Below are positions 1 through 8,740 of a stretch of 64,000 nt of DNA, piece after piece (positions within the stretch are counted from its first letter, which is position 1; the number at the start of each line of letters is the position of its first letter). Under the pieces are notes generated by a model. That model saw nothing but the letters and a program-made list of their open reading frames with translations. It was not told the origin of the DNA and searched no databases. The stretch spans positions 62,001-126,000 of the forward strand of contig CALGMR010000003.1 of assembly GCA_937958815.1 (NCBI GenBank), given 5' to 3'. This DNA is from an uncultured Rhizobiaceae group bacterium. GTDB taxonomy: Bacteria > Pseudomonadota > Alphaproteobacteria > Rhizobiales > Rhizobiaceae. The translations under genes were made by a program, and so were the position numbers.

Positions 1-272
1 GTATGTTTGGATATTTCCCCACCTATTCGCTGGGAAACATTTATGCCGCACAGCTCAATGACACTTTGCGTAAGGCGGCTCCCGATCTAGATGAAGAGAT
101 CGCAGCTGGAAAAACCGAGACGGCCTTGCATTGGTTGCGCGAAAACATCCACCAGAAAGGATCGCTCGTTGAGCCTGATACCTTGATCGAACAAGTGGTC
201 GGCCAGAAAATATCTGCAGAGCCTTTGCTCAATTATTTGGAAGACAAATACTCAGAACTCTTTGCCTTGTAA
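1..272 (+). CDS. Carboxypeptidase Taq (M32 metallopeptidase), C-terminal end
   Basis: This is the last 90 or so residues of a gene whose start lies before the window. The piece begins MFGYFPTYSLGNIYAAQL, the strongly conserved C-terminal block of M32 (Taq-type) zinc carboxypeptidases, and ends with the usual helical tail including a leucine-rich NYLEDKYSELF stretch. M32 enzymes remove C-terminal residues from peptides in the cytoplasm. The HEXXH zinc site lies upstream and cannot be seen. The ATG at 3 is internal to the family alignment, so it is not a start. It converges with the GST gene, 2 bp away. Confidence 0.85.
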   Translation, partial: MFGYFPTYSLGNIYAAQLNDTLRKAAPDLDEEIAAGKTETALHWLRENIHQKGSLVEPDTLIEQVVGQKISAEPLLNYLEDKYSELFAL

Positions 273-274
273 GG

Positions 275-892
275 CTACATGTCTTTTTCGATTTCTCTTG
301 CGCGTGTTAGGGCGTCACGTGCGAGGACGCGGTCAAAATATGCGTTGACCCTGTCGCTCGCGATTTCAAACTTTGCGCTGCGGGCCCATGAACCTGCGTG
401 CCCCAGAACCACATCAGCAGCCGTAAATCGATCACCAATCGCAAACTCATTGTCCCCCAAACGCGCATCCATTGCGCGAATGGCATTTTTGAATTCCATC
501 TTTGTGACTGCACTTACGTCAGCGCGAAATTCATCCGGCAAAATGAAATTATGTTTCATCTTCAACCAAAGAGGCGCTTCCAAATCATTTTGAGCAAAGT
601 GCATCCAGGAATCTATTGAAGCACGGTCAGCGCTTGCGGGTGCTGCACTCATGTTTTTATCCGTATTCTTATCGGCCAAATAGATACAGATTGCAGCTGA
701 ATCGATGACAGTAATATCTCCATCAACCAGAACGGGGCCTTTGCCAGCAGGATTGACCGCTCTGATTTCAGGAGTGTGCGGCTTGGCCACCACAATTTCA
801 TAATCCTGACCCAGTTCCTGACACATCCAACTGACCCGCGTGAGGCGAGAGCGGGGGCTGCCATAGATTTTTACCGGTTCTAAAGAGGCCAT
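275..892 (-). CDS. Glutathione S-transferase family protein
   Basis: The 205-residue protein has the two-part GST layout: an N-terminal thioredoxin-like half beginning VKIYGSPRSRLTRVSWM, with a NPAGKGPVL segment (cis-Pro loop region) and a DSAAICIYLADK stretch that matches the glutathione-binding Ser turn, then an all-helical C-terminal half containing FTAADVVLGHAGSW. Soluble, cytoplasmic. GSTs conjugate glutathione to electrophiles or act as isomerases; the substrate cannot be told from the sequence. The ATG at 892 is preceded by an A-rich leader. The gene stands alone, convergent with the peptidase and divergent from the aminotransferase. Confidence 0.85.
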   Translation of the reverse strand: MASLEPVKIYGSPRSRLTRVSWMCQELGQDYEIVVAKPHTPEIRAVNPAGKGPVLVDGDITVIDSAAICIYLADKNTDKNMSAAPASADRASIDSWMHFAQNDLEAPLWLKMKHNFILPDEFRADVSAVTKMEFKNAIRAMDARLGDNEFAIGDRFTAADVVLGHAGSWARSAKFEIASDRVNAYFDRVLARDALTRAREIEKDM

Positions 893-946
893 GATTTTCT
901 CTCAATCTACAAATGAAATGAGCGACAATCGCATATCAATTGTCTA

Positions 947-2176
947 ATGTCTGAGCATCAACCTAATGATCCAAAATGTACAATGAAACCCGTATTCGAA
1001 AAACCCTTCACACAACAGGAAGCCATCAGCGAAGCTGTGATTGAGCGCATTGGCGACATTTTGCGGTCTGGCCGTTTGCATAGATATAATGTGGTTGAAG
1101 GGGAAGAAGCCGAAGCAACTTTGTTGGAACGGGAATATGCGGCATGGCAAGGTACAAAATATTGCCTAGCTTGCACATCAGGGGGGTATGCCCTGCAATT
1201 GGCCATGCGCGCCACAGGCTTGCAACAAGGTGATGCGGTTTTGGCCAATGCCTATACGCTTGCGCCAGTTCCAGGCGCCATTCACGCCGCAGGTGGACAG
1301 CCTGTATTCGTGGAAATTAACGACGACTGGCGCATCAACACCGACGACCTTGCTGCCAAAGCCGAAAGTTCTGGCGCAAAATTTTTAATGCTGTCTCACA
1401 TGCGTGGGCATATTGCAGACATGGAAACCATTTCAGCCATCTGTCAAAAACACAGCATCACCATGATTGAAGATTGCGCACACACAATGGGGGCAACTTG
1501 GAATGGAATTCGTTCCGGCAATTTTGGCACCGTGGCCGCTTTCTCCACTCAAACGTATAAACACATCAACTCGGGCGAAGGCGGTTTGTTCACCACAGAT
1601 GATCCGTATGTTGCTGCTCGAGCCATTGTGATGTCCGGATCGTATATGCTCTACGGCAGCCACGGCGCAGCACCCAATACTGAAATTTTCGATGAGATAA
1701 AATTGGTCAGCCCCAATATGTCCGGGCGTATGGACAATATGCGCGCCGCGCTCATTCGTGGACAATTGGCAGGTCTGGATGAAAACGTTTCCCGTTGGAA
1801 CAGCCGCTATCAAGCATTGGAAAGAACCGTTGCAACCAGTCCAAAAATATTCACTGCAAAACGCCCGCAGCAAGAACACTATGTGGGCTCATCGTTTCAA
1901 TTTCGACCGAAATTGGCGCCAGACCTTTTTCCAACTTTGCTTGAAAATTGCGGCAAACGGGGCGTCGACATAAAATGGTTTGGCGCTGCGGAACCGAAAG
2001 CCTTTACCAGTCGCTACGACAGCTGGAAATATCTCGGCGAACAACCCAGATTGCCAAAGACACTCGATGTTCTTTCCACCACGTGCGACATTCGCGTTCC
2101 TCTTACTTTCAACGAGGACGATTGCACCTTGATCGGTGAGATCATTGTCGATGAAGTTAAAGCTCTTTACACTTGA
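947..2176 (+). CDS. DegT/DnrJ/EryC1/StrS family PLP-dependent aminotransferase
   Basis: A 409-residue fold-type I PLP enzyme of the sugar aminotransferase family. The PLP-anchoring Asp is D176 in IEDCAHTMGA and the Schiff-base Lys is K205 in TQTYKHINSGEGG, both in the family spacing. Members usually transaminate keto-sugar nucleotides (or scyllo-inosose) for surface glycans or antibiotics; the substrate here is not known. The next gene starts 80 bp downstream and begins an O-acylation set, so a role in making a decorated surface sugar is possible but inferred. No Shine-Dalgarno is visible before 947; the ATG at 983 is an alternative start. Confidence 0.85.
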   Translation: MSEHQPNDPKCTMKPVFEKPFTQQEAISEAVIERIGDILRSGRLHRYNVVEGEEAEATLLEREYAAWQGTKYCLACTSGGYALQLAMRATGLQQGDAVLANAYTLAPVPGAIHAAGGQPVFVEINDDWRINTDDLAAKAESSGAKFLMLSHMRGHIADMETISAICQKHSITMIEDCAHTMGATWNGIRSGNFGTVAAFSTQTYKHINSGEGGLFTTDDPYVAARAIVMSGSYMLYGSHGAAPNTEIFDEIKLVSPNMSGRMDNMRAALIRGQLAGLDENVSRWNSRYQALERTVATSPKIFTAKRPQQEHYVGSSFQFRPKLAPDLFPTLLENCGKRGVDIKWFGAAEPKAFTSRYDSWKYLGEQPRLPKTLDVLSTTCDIRVPLTFNEDDCTLIGEIIVDEVKALYT

Positions 2177-2256
2177 AACAATCGCACCGTGGTCTTAATC
2201 TGAGCGCAAGCGAACGGCGCGCTAAAACTGAACACAAAAAGATCCACGAGTAATTT

Positions 2257-3030
2257 ATGTTTCGCTTAGCTGTTTTCTTCACTCTTCTCATTGGCACAAC
2301 TGTCGGCGCATCAGCGCAAAATATCGTGCATGAGGCATCGGTCAAACCGACAACTGAAAAGCCTTACATTCAGTCCACTTCTAAAGACCAGCCCATCAAT
2401 GTTGTGATTATGGGAGACTCTTTGGCCAACGGATTGCACCAAGGCCTGACACGTTTGAACAAAGAAAACGAAACAGTGAACTTTGTGAAAAAAAGCAAAG
2501 TGAACACAGGCTTTGTTCGGGTTGATCGATATGATTGGAACAAGGCCGCCGTTAAACTGGCCAAAACCAAGGACTACCAAGCAGCAGTTGTGCTGATTGG
2601 CCTGAACGACCTCCAATCATTTCGTGAAAAGGGCAAAGCCTATCATTACAAAACGGAAGGTTGGGTAGAGCGCTACCGTGAACGCACAGAGCGTATGATG
2701 CGCGACCTGAAAGACGCTGGACTTGCCGTTTATTGGGTCAGCATTCCTATTGTCACGCCCAAACATTATCAAGACGACTACCGTTACTTGAACACATTTT
2801 ACAAAGAGGCGGCCGAAAAAATTGGTGTGCGTTATGTGGACACTTGGGCTCCCCTTGCTGGAAAAAATGGCGAATACAGCCCCTTTTGGAAAGACGCCGA
2901 AGGCAAACAAGTGGAAATCCGTCGTCGCGATGGTGTCCATTTCACCACAAATGGCTATCTGATTTTCGCCGGAATTGTGAACGATATTATCACCAGTGAT
3001 CTAAAGGCAGCCACTAAAGCTCAGCAATGA
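2257..3030 (+). CDS. Secreted SGNH/GDSL hydrolase, DUF459-like
   Basis: 257 residues with an N-terminal signal peptide (hydrophobic residues 5-20, cleavage near ASAQ). Block I is MGDSLANGL with the nucleophile S55; block III is present as GLNDL; block V is RRDGVHFTTNGY with D225 and H228 completing the triad. The GDSLA(N/D)GL form is typical of the DUF459 branch of SGNH esterases. A periplasmic esterase or acyl-transfer role on glycans fits the neighbours, a second SGNH protein and an MBOAT acyltransferase on the same strand. Substrate not determinable. Confidence 0.8.
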   Translation: MFRLAVFFTLLIGTTVGASAQNIVHEASVKPTTEKPYIQSTSKDQPINVVIMGDSLANGLHQGLTRLNKENETVNFVKKSKVNTGFVRVDRYDWNKAAVKLAKTKDYQAAVVLIGLNDLQSFREKGKAYHYKTEGWVERYRERTERMMRDLKDAGLAVYWVSIPIVTPKHYQDDYRYLNTFYKEAAEKIGVRYVDTWAPLAGKNGEYSPFWKDAEGKQVEIRRRDGVHFTTNGYLIFAGIVNDIITSDLKAATKAQQ

Positions 3031-3134
3031 GCGCGTCTTGTTGAGAGTTCATTAACGCTGTTTGCTTAGATTTGGTTAAGAAAATTGCCGCTCGAAAGTT
3101 GCGCGCAAGTCAGTAGTGTTGAGCGTGTAACGTC

Positions 3135-4679
3135 ATGCAAACTGTGAAATCGGTACGTTATAAGAAGAGCATAGCAACGCTGATGCTTTCGCTTGCGTTG
3201 ACGGCGTGTACAGGAACCAATGCACCGCTTGGCTCTCTTTTCAGCGCAAAAAAACCGACAACAACCATTCCGACAGCAACGAACCAACAGCGCGCAACGG
3301 CGCTGAACGAAGTTGCGGTTAAGCTGGAACAGCAAAAAGCATCGCTTCAAAAAGAGAACCATAGCCAACAGCAAGTTTTGTCCACCGCAGCCATTCGCAA
3401 CTCAAATGCAGCAAAACAACTGACCAAAAAGCGTGCAAGTCTGCTTGTCAAAAAGCCGGCCGTTCCATCAGCCGAGATTGTGCTGGCAAAGCTCACACCA
3501 GCTGGGCCAATCGTTCAACCAAAAGAGCGCGCCACACCCACTATCGAACCCAACCCATCGATTGAACCTATTATTTCTGGCAGCGGACCCCTCGGTCGTT
3601 TCCATGCCAAACTGAAAGCCATTGAAGAGGGGAAGCGTAAAAAACCGCTGACGATTCTGCACATTGGTGACAGCCATGTGGCGTCCGACAGTTTTTCCCG
3701 TGGCATTCGCAACGAACTCCAAAGCCGCTACGGACATGCCGGCCGTGGCATGGTTCTGCCAGCTTCAGCGTTCAAATACGGTGTGGCCGATCAAGTGCGC
3801 CTGTCCTCATCCGGCAATTGGCGACCCAAAACAGCCTTGCGTTCAAAGTCAGGGCCATTTGGTATTTCGGGTGTCAATCTCACATCTCGATCGTCAAAAT
3901 CATCCATGACCATGACGTCCCAAAAGGGGTTTGATTGGGCAGAAGTGACGGTGTTGTCAGGCCCTTCTCAAGGGCGCGTAACAATGAAAGTTGGTGCAGT
4001 CAGCAAAAAATTCAACGCTTGGTCAAAGACCAAAGGCTCTAAGACATTTCGTTTGGACGCTAAGGGCAACAGACTCGAAGTGCGCCCTGGTGGCGGAGCT
4101 CAAACGACCGTTCTCAGTTGGGGTGGCGGGAAAAATCGTCCAGGCGTCAGATACGTCAATTTCGGGCTGATTGGCGCAACTGTGGACATTACACGCAGGT
4201 TCGACAAACGCCTGGTTGCCAACGACATAAAACGCTTGGATCCAGATTTGATCGTCTACGGCTATGGCACCAATGAAGGATTCAAAGACAATTTGAACAT
4301 TCGCAAATACAAAGCCTATGCCAACAGCTTCATGGAACAAATGAGAACGTCTGCTCCAAATGCAGACATGGTCTTCATCGGAGCTGCATCTGGTTTGCGG
4401 AAAAGAGGAAAGCGGACCTGTGGAAGTTGGGCTGTACCTCCAAAACTCGCTCCAGTGCGCAAAGCAGTGCGAGAAATTGCAGCCAAACAAAATGGCGCAT
4501 ATTGGGATTGGTCGGCTGCCATGGGCGGCAAATGCGGCATCAACACCTGGGCATCTCAAAAACTCGCTTCACGTGACCGCGTGCATTTGACCAATGCTGG
4601 CTATCGCAAAAGCGCCAGCGCCTTTGTCGAATGGCTTACCGCGCCAGCGCAAAGCAATGTGGCTGTCGCTTCCAAATAA
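3135..4679 (+). CDS. SGNH-hydrolase lipoprotein, PatB/Ape-like
   Basis: 514 residues. The N-terminus is a lipoprotein signal (hydrophobic stretch then LTAC, acylated Cys near residue 24), followed by about 130 residues of low-complexity Thr/Lys/Pro/Ala-rich linker and then an SGNH domain. Block I reads ILHIGDSHVASDS with S180; YGTNEG is block III; RDRVHLTNAGY carries D481 and H484. The GDSH form and the jelly-roll-like insert between blocks I and III resemble PatB/Ape-type enzymes that add or remove O-acetyl groups on envelope polymers. With the MBOAT gene 88 bp downstream this suggests periplasmic glycan O-acylation. Peptidoglycan versus another polymer cannot be decided. Confidence 0.75.
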   Translation: MQTVKSVRYKKSIATLMLSLALTACTGTNAPLGSLFSAKKPTTTIPTATNQQRATALNEVAVKLEQQKASLQKENHSQQQVLSTAAIRNSNAAKQLTKKRASLLVKKPAVPSAEIVLAKLTPAGPIVQPKERATPTIEPNPSIEPIISGSGPLGRFHAKLKAIEEGKRKKPLTILHIGDSHVASDSFSRGIRNELQSRYGHAGRGMVLPASAFKYGVADQVRLSSSGNWRPKTALRSKSGPFGISGVNLTSRSSKSSMTMTSQKGFDWAEVTVLSGPSQGRVTMKVGAVSKKFNAWSKTKGSKTFRLDAKGNRLEVRPGGGAQTTVLSWGGGKNRPGVRYVNFGLIGATVDITRRFDKRLVANDIKRLDPDLIVYGYGTNEGFKDNLNIRKYKAYANSFMEQMRTSAPNADMVFIGAASGLRKRGKRTCGSWAVPPKLAPVRKAVREIAAKQNGAYWDWSAAMGGKCGINTWASQKLASRDRVHLTNAGYRKSASAFVEWLTAPAQSNVAVASK

Positions 4680-4767
4680 CTGCAAACCAAACTGCAGCGC
4701 TTTCACTTCTTGGGCTTTCGCGATAGTTTGCCAACTGGCTCAACTGTAATGTGAACGCAGACCCAAC

Positions 4768-6177
4768 TTGCTTTTCCCAACACTCACCTTTGCTGTCTTT
4801 TTTACACTTGTGTTTGGAACAACCTGGTCACTGCGCAATTATGTGCAGCTGCGCAAACTTGTTCTGCTGGGAGCAAGCTACATATTCTACGGCTGGTGGG
4901 ACTGGCGCTTCTGCTTTTTATTGCTTGGTGCGTCATTGACCGCTTGGTTTGCGGGGATCGGCCTTTCGAAGTTTGAAGCTGATCGCGAAAGACGCATCAT
5001 TGTGACAATATCCGTCAGCGCACTTTTGTGCGTCTTGGCGTTTTTTAAGTATTACGGTTTCTTCCTGTCATCATTGCAAGACGCACTCTTTGCCATCGGT
5101 TGGCAACGCGACCTTCCCTTCCTTCAAATCATTTTACCTGTTGGAATATCATTCTTCACGTTTCAGGCAATTTCCTATGTGGTCGATGTCTATCGCAAAG
5201 ACATTGCAACGCGTCGAAATCCAATTGACGTGCTGCTCTATATATCGCTGTTTCCGCAATTGGTGGCTGGTCCGATTGTTCGTGCTGCCGATTTCTTACC
5301 GCAACTGGACCGCAAATCCTCACTCAGCAAAACCGCGATTTGTTTTGGCCTCGTATTGTGCGTCATCGGCCTGTTCAAAAAAATGGTCGTGGCCAATTAT
5401 CTGGCTGTTGATCTTGTAGACCCGATCTTTCTCGACCCCACATCTTATTCGAGTGTGATGCTGATGCTGGGGGTCTATGGATATGCAGTGCAAATATATT
5501 GCGACTTTTCAGGCTACAGCGACATCGCAATTGGCACAGCAGCCTTGCTTGGTTTTCAGTTTAAAAAGAATTTTGATCAACCTTACCGCGCCAGTTCTCT
5601 TCAAGACTTTTGGCGACGCTGGCACATCTCTTTGTCGGGATGGTTGCGTGATTATCTTTACATACCGTTGGGCGGGTCAAAATTCGGAACGTGGAAAACC
5701 TACCGAAATTTATTCCTGACCATGTTTTTAGGCGGGCTTTGGCACGGTGCGGCTTGGACCTTCATCATTTGGGGCGCGCTGCATGGTGGCTGGTTGGCTC
5801 TGGAGCGCGCACTGACTAAAACCAACGCTGTCAAAGGTTCTAGAATCAAATCCGTTATTGGCTGGCTCGTCACCTTTCACGTGGTGTGCGCAGCTTGGGT
5901 GTTTTTCAGATCAAGCGATCTCAACATTGCACTGGACTGGTTTACGGGGCTGGGATCATTCTCAACCGACAGTTTCGGACTTACCTGGTTTACACTGGCG
6001 CTAATTGCGCTCCCGCTCGTTGCTCAATTTTTACCAAGCGATACGGTTGAAAGAACCGTTCGCATTTTTGAACAAAAGCCTTTGTTGATCATCGCATTTG
6101 CCTTCATACTAGGGTTGGCAGCAATTCTTTGGCTTGCACCTCCCAGTACTGCGCCCTTCATCTATTTCCAGTTTTGA
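4768..6177 (+). CDS. MBOAT family O-acyltransferase (AlgI/PatA-like)
   Basis: 469-residue polytopic membrane protein with the MBOAT hallmarks DFWRRWHISLSGWLRDY and GGLWHGAAW; the invariant active-site His is H326. Length and order match AlgI/PatA/DltB-type transferases, which pass acyl groups across the inner membrane to a periplasmic partner. The two SGNH proteins upstream are the likely partners, by analogy with AlgI-AlgJ/X and PatA-PatB. The start is TTG at 4768: an in-frame stop at 4747 leaves no ATG, and the first residues MLFPTLTF match family N-termini. No clear ribosome site, so expression may depend on coupling to the gene upstream. Confidence 0.88.
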   Translation: MLFPTLTFAVFFTLVFGTTWSLRNYVQLRKLVLLGASYIFYGWWDWRFCFLLLGASLTAWFAGIGLSKFEADRERRIIVTISVSALLCVLAFFKYYGFFLSSLQDALFAIGWQRDLPFLQIILPVGISFFTFQAISYVVDVYRKDIATRRNPIDVLLYISLFPQLVAGPIVRAADFLPQLDRKSSLSKTAICFGLVLCVIGLFKKMVVANYLAVDLVDPIFLDPTSYSSVMLMLGVYGYAVQIYCDFSGYSDIAIGTAALLGFQFKKNFDQPYRASSLQDFWRRWHISLSGWLRDYLYIPLGGSKFGTWKTYRNLFLTMFLGGLWHGAAWTFIIWGALHGGWLALERALTKTNAVKGSRIKSVIGWLVTFHVVCAAWVFFRSSDLNIALDWFTGLGSFSTDSFGLTWFTLALIALPLVAQFLPSDTVERTVRIFEQKPLLIIAFAFILGLAAILWLAPPSTAPFIYFQF

Positions 6178-6182
6178 GGATT

Positions 6183-6473
6183 ATGTTGATGTCAAAAGAA
6201 TGGACAACGGATTTAGAAGGACCCCATCAGCACAGTTTGGTGCTGGGCACCTTCGTTTCATTCTTGGCGACCCTCGTGATTTTGGCCATGTTTCAAAGTT
6301 CGGCACTTGTGACATGGAGCTACGATTTGCCTGTTTCAACTTTTTCAGAAACCATCAGCCGATCTGCAGAACAATGGCACGCTTTGATGGAACAAATCGG
6401 CACAGCCACATTCTCACAAACTGTCTCAGATGCCATCTTGAACCTTCACGATGAATGGCCCGTCAGCGAATAA
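6183..6473 (+). CDS. Small single-pass membrane protein of the O-acylation locus
   Basis: A 96-residue protein not recognised from any named family. It has a short polar N-terminus, one strong transmembrane helix (about residues 19-40) and an amphipathic, acidic periplasmic or cytoplasmic tail. A good ribosome site (GAGGA) sits 5 bp before the ATG at 6183; the ATG at 6189 is an alternative. It starts 5 bp after the MBOAT gene and ends 3 bp before the next, so it is in the operon. A role as accessory subunit of the acyltransferase is inferred from position only. Confidence 0.65.
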   Translation: MLMSKEWTTDLEGPHQHSLVLGTFVSFLATLVILAMFQSSALVTWSYDLPVSTFSETISRSAEQWHALMEQIGTATFSQTVSDAILNLHDEWPVSE

Positions 6474-6476
6474 AAA

Positions 6477-7229
6477 ATGAGAGCTGTTGTCCTCACAATT
6501 ATGGTCTGTGTTTTTCAAACGGAAACATTTGCGCAAACGACATCCAACCCCTGTTTCACAGCCCCTCAACAAAAGACAACAATTGCAGAAGTGAACACCA
6601 AAAAGCAGACGTTCAAAATAGCTGACTCTGACCAAAACTACGCACTTGCTGGAGTGGAAATCAGAAAGCCTGACGCCATCTGGAATGTTGGCACAAACAT
6701 CTCTCTGTCGGCTTCTGCAAAACAAGCCGATCGCTATGGCGTTGTTCACGTTCAGGCGTTTCAAAACCAAAATAACAACTGGCTTCAAGGCAAACTGCTT
6801 CAAACGGGTTCCGCACTTTTGAACGGATCTTCAGAAAACCTGTCTCAAGATTGCCTGACAATCATGCGCAGAGCTGAACACGCAGCCATCTCTTCAAAAG
6901 CTGGACTCTGGGCACAGGAAGATGCCATTTTCAATGCAAATCAGGTGGCCGAGTTGGCCACTAGAACAGGTTATTTCACAGTGGTTGAAGGCAACGTGGT
7001 CTCAATTGGTGACAGAAAAAGACGACTCTATCTCAATTTCGGCCAAAATTGGTCACAAGACTTCACGCTGTCGGTTGTCAAAAAGGGAAAGGGAGCGTTT
7101 AAGGGGTCTCTAAACCTGCTTAAAGGTTTAAAGGGAAAGACAATCCGCGTGCGCGGAATCTTGGAACAACGACAGGGACCGTTAATTCGACTGTTTGATG
7201 AAGCTCAAATTGAAGTCATTGATGAATAA
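6477..7229 (+). CDS. Secreted thermonuclease-like (SNase-fold) protein, probably inactive
   Basis: 250 residues with a signal peptide ending near TFAQ. Residues of about 40-150 follow the staphylococcal-nuclease pattern (LAGVEIRKP, DRYGVVHVQAF, AEHAAISSKAGLW), and a C-terminal OB-like segment follows (YFTVVEGNVVSI to RVRGILEQRQGPLI). Two positions that carry catalytic Arg in active SNases appear to be replaced: the residue before LAG and the one after DRYG. A structural or binding role is therefore more likely than DNA cleavage. It overlaps the M48 peptidase start by 8 bp, so the two are translationally coupled. The linked pair is common in alphaproteobacteria, as far as I recall. Confidence 0.7.
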   Translation: MRAVVLTIMVCVFQTETFAQTTSNPCFTAPQQKTTIAEVNTKKQTFKIADSDQNYALAGVEIRKPDAIWNVGTNISLSASAKQADRYGVVHVQAFQNQNNNWLQGKLLQTGSALLNGSSENLSQDCLTIMRRAEHAAISSKAGLWAQEDAIFNANQVAELATRTGYFTVVEGNVVSIGDRKRRLYLNFGQNWSQDFTLSVVKKGKGAFKGSLNLLKGLKGKTIRVRGILEQRQGPLIRLFDEAQIEVIDE

Positions 7230-8697
7230 CTGCAAACGCTTCGTTTTGGTCGCGGCGTGCCTTACCCTGTCTGCCTGTCAAATTTTAAATAGCGCAGAAG
7301 AACTGGCCGGGACAGACGAAACAAACGATACGAATATTGGCCCTGCACTCAGCTTCGAATCGCAACGTGCAAACGACCCCCAAGCATCTATTGGTGCACA
7401 AGAACATCCAAAAATTCTGAAATCCCATGGCGGCGCTTACAGCAACAGGCAGTTGGATACGACGCTTGCCGTCATCGTTGGCAAACTGGTGGAACACTCC
7501 AATGCACCAGACAAGTCGTTTCAGATTACCGTTTTAAACTCTCCCTCCGTGAACGCATTTGCTCTGCCAGGCGGGTATCTTTATGTGACGCGAGGTTTGC
7601 TCACAGTCGCAAATGACATGTCAGAGGTGGCAGCTGTTTTAGCGCACGAAATGGCACACGTTTCTGCAAATCACGGCATTGAACGTGGGCGCCAGCAAAA
7701 GGCCAACGATATTGCAGGGCGTGTGATCTCCGAAGTGGTTTCAAATCCTTTGGCTGGAAAAGTTGCGGAGGCATCTGCAAAACGAAAATTTGTCGCATTC
7801 TCGCAAGCTCAAGAGCTTCAGGCAGATGCCATTTCCATCAAGATCATTGGCAAAGCCGGTTATGACCCATTTGCTGCTGCACGCTTTCTTGAATCAATGG
7901 ATCGTTTCACGTCATGGAGAGCCGGATCAGGTGACAAAATAGATGACCATGCAAGTTCTCATCCATCAACGCCCCAGCGCATAGAATTGGCAAAGCGGCA
8001 TGCGCGCGCCCAAGGGCCATCAGGCACTGGAGAAAGAGGGCAAGAACGGTTTCTCAAAGGAATTGATGGAATCTTGTTTGGAGACACGGCAACCGAAGGT
8101 TTCATTCGCGGCAATAGATTTTCGCATCGCAAGCTTGGCTTCACATTCCAAGTGCCAGACAATTTCAATCTGACCAATAAAACAGAAGCTGTGTTAGCGG
8201 GTGGACCAGATCAGATGGCTTTGCGTTTCGATGCCGTAGACAAGTCGCAAACGGATGCAAAATCTCCAGCCGACTACCTGCGTTCAGGTTGGGTCAATGG
8301 TCTGGATGAGGCAACGGTTCAATCCAAAACAACAAATGGTAAAAAGAGTGCATCAGGGCAGGCCGAAGCAGGCGACTGGCAATTCGGCATTGAAGTGATC
8401 TCTTATGGTGAAAAATTCTATCGGTTTATTTTAGCAGCGCCGCGCAACGCGAAGGGTGTGGCAAAAACCACCCGTCAGATTGCGGGCAGTTTCAAAGCAA
8501 TATCATCGCAAGAAAAGAAAAATCTGCGCCCGCTAAAAGTAACGATCAAAACAGTGAAATCCGGCGACACGATTGCAAACCTTGCCGATCGCATGGTCGG
8601 CGTTTCAAAGAAAGTTGAACTGTTCAAAGCACTCAATGGGTTGGGCAGAGGCCAGAGGGTTAAACCTGGCCAAAAGGTCAAAATCATTTCTGACTAA
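7222..8697 (+). CDS. M48 family zinc metalloprotease lipoprotein with C-terminal LysM
   Basis: 491 residues. The start at 7222 gives a clean lipoprotein signal ending LTLSAC; an upstream in-frame ATG at 7195 would only add residues overlapping the previous gene. The zinc site is HEMAH at 142-146 with the third ligand expected in the AQELQADAIS segment. The C-terminus holds a LysM-like peptidoglycan-binding module (VKSGDTIANLADRM to KPGQKVKIIS). This is the BepA/LoiP-type layout: a periplasmic outer-membrane-anchored protease acting on misassembled envelope proteins, here probably tethered to the wall. Last gene of the run; xerD converges 43 bp away. Confidence 0.85.
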   Translation: MNNCKRFVLVAACLTLSACQILNSAEELAGTDETNDTNIGPALSFESQRANDPQASIGAQEHPKILKSHGGAYSNRQLDTTLAVIVGKLVEHSNAPDKSFQITVLNSPSVNAFALPGGYLYVTRGLLTVANDMSEVAAVLAHEMAHVSANHGIERGRQQKANDIAGRVISEVVSNPLAGKVAEASAKRKFVAFSQAQELQADAISIKIIGKAGYDPFAAARFLESMDRFTSWRAGSGDKIDDHASSHPSTPQRIELAKRHARAQGPSGTGERGQERFLKGIDGILFGDTATEGFIRGNRFSHRKLGFTFQVPDNFNLTNKTEAVLAGGPDQMALRFDAVDKSQTDAKSPADYLRSGWVNGLDEATVQSKTTNGKKSASGQAEAGDWQFGIEVISYGEKFYRFILAAPRNAKGVAKTTRQIAGSFKAISSQEKKNLRPLKVTIKTVKSGDTIANLADRMVGVSKKVELFKALNGLGRGQRVKPGQKVKIISD

Positions 8698-8740
8698 AGT
8701 GTTCTGCGTTCATTTGAAATTTTAGAACCGCTTATACTTG

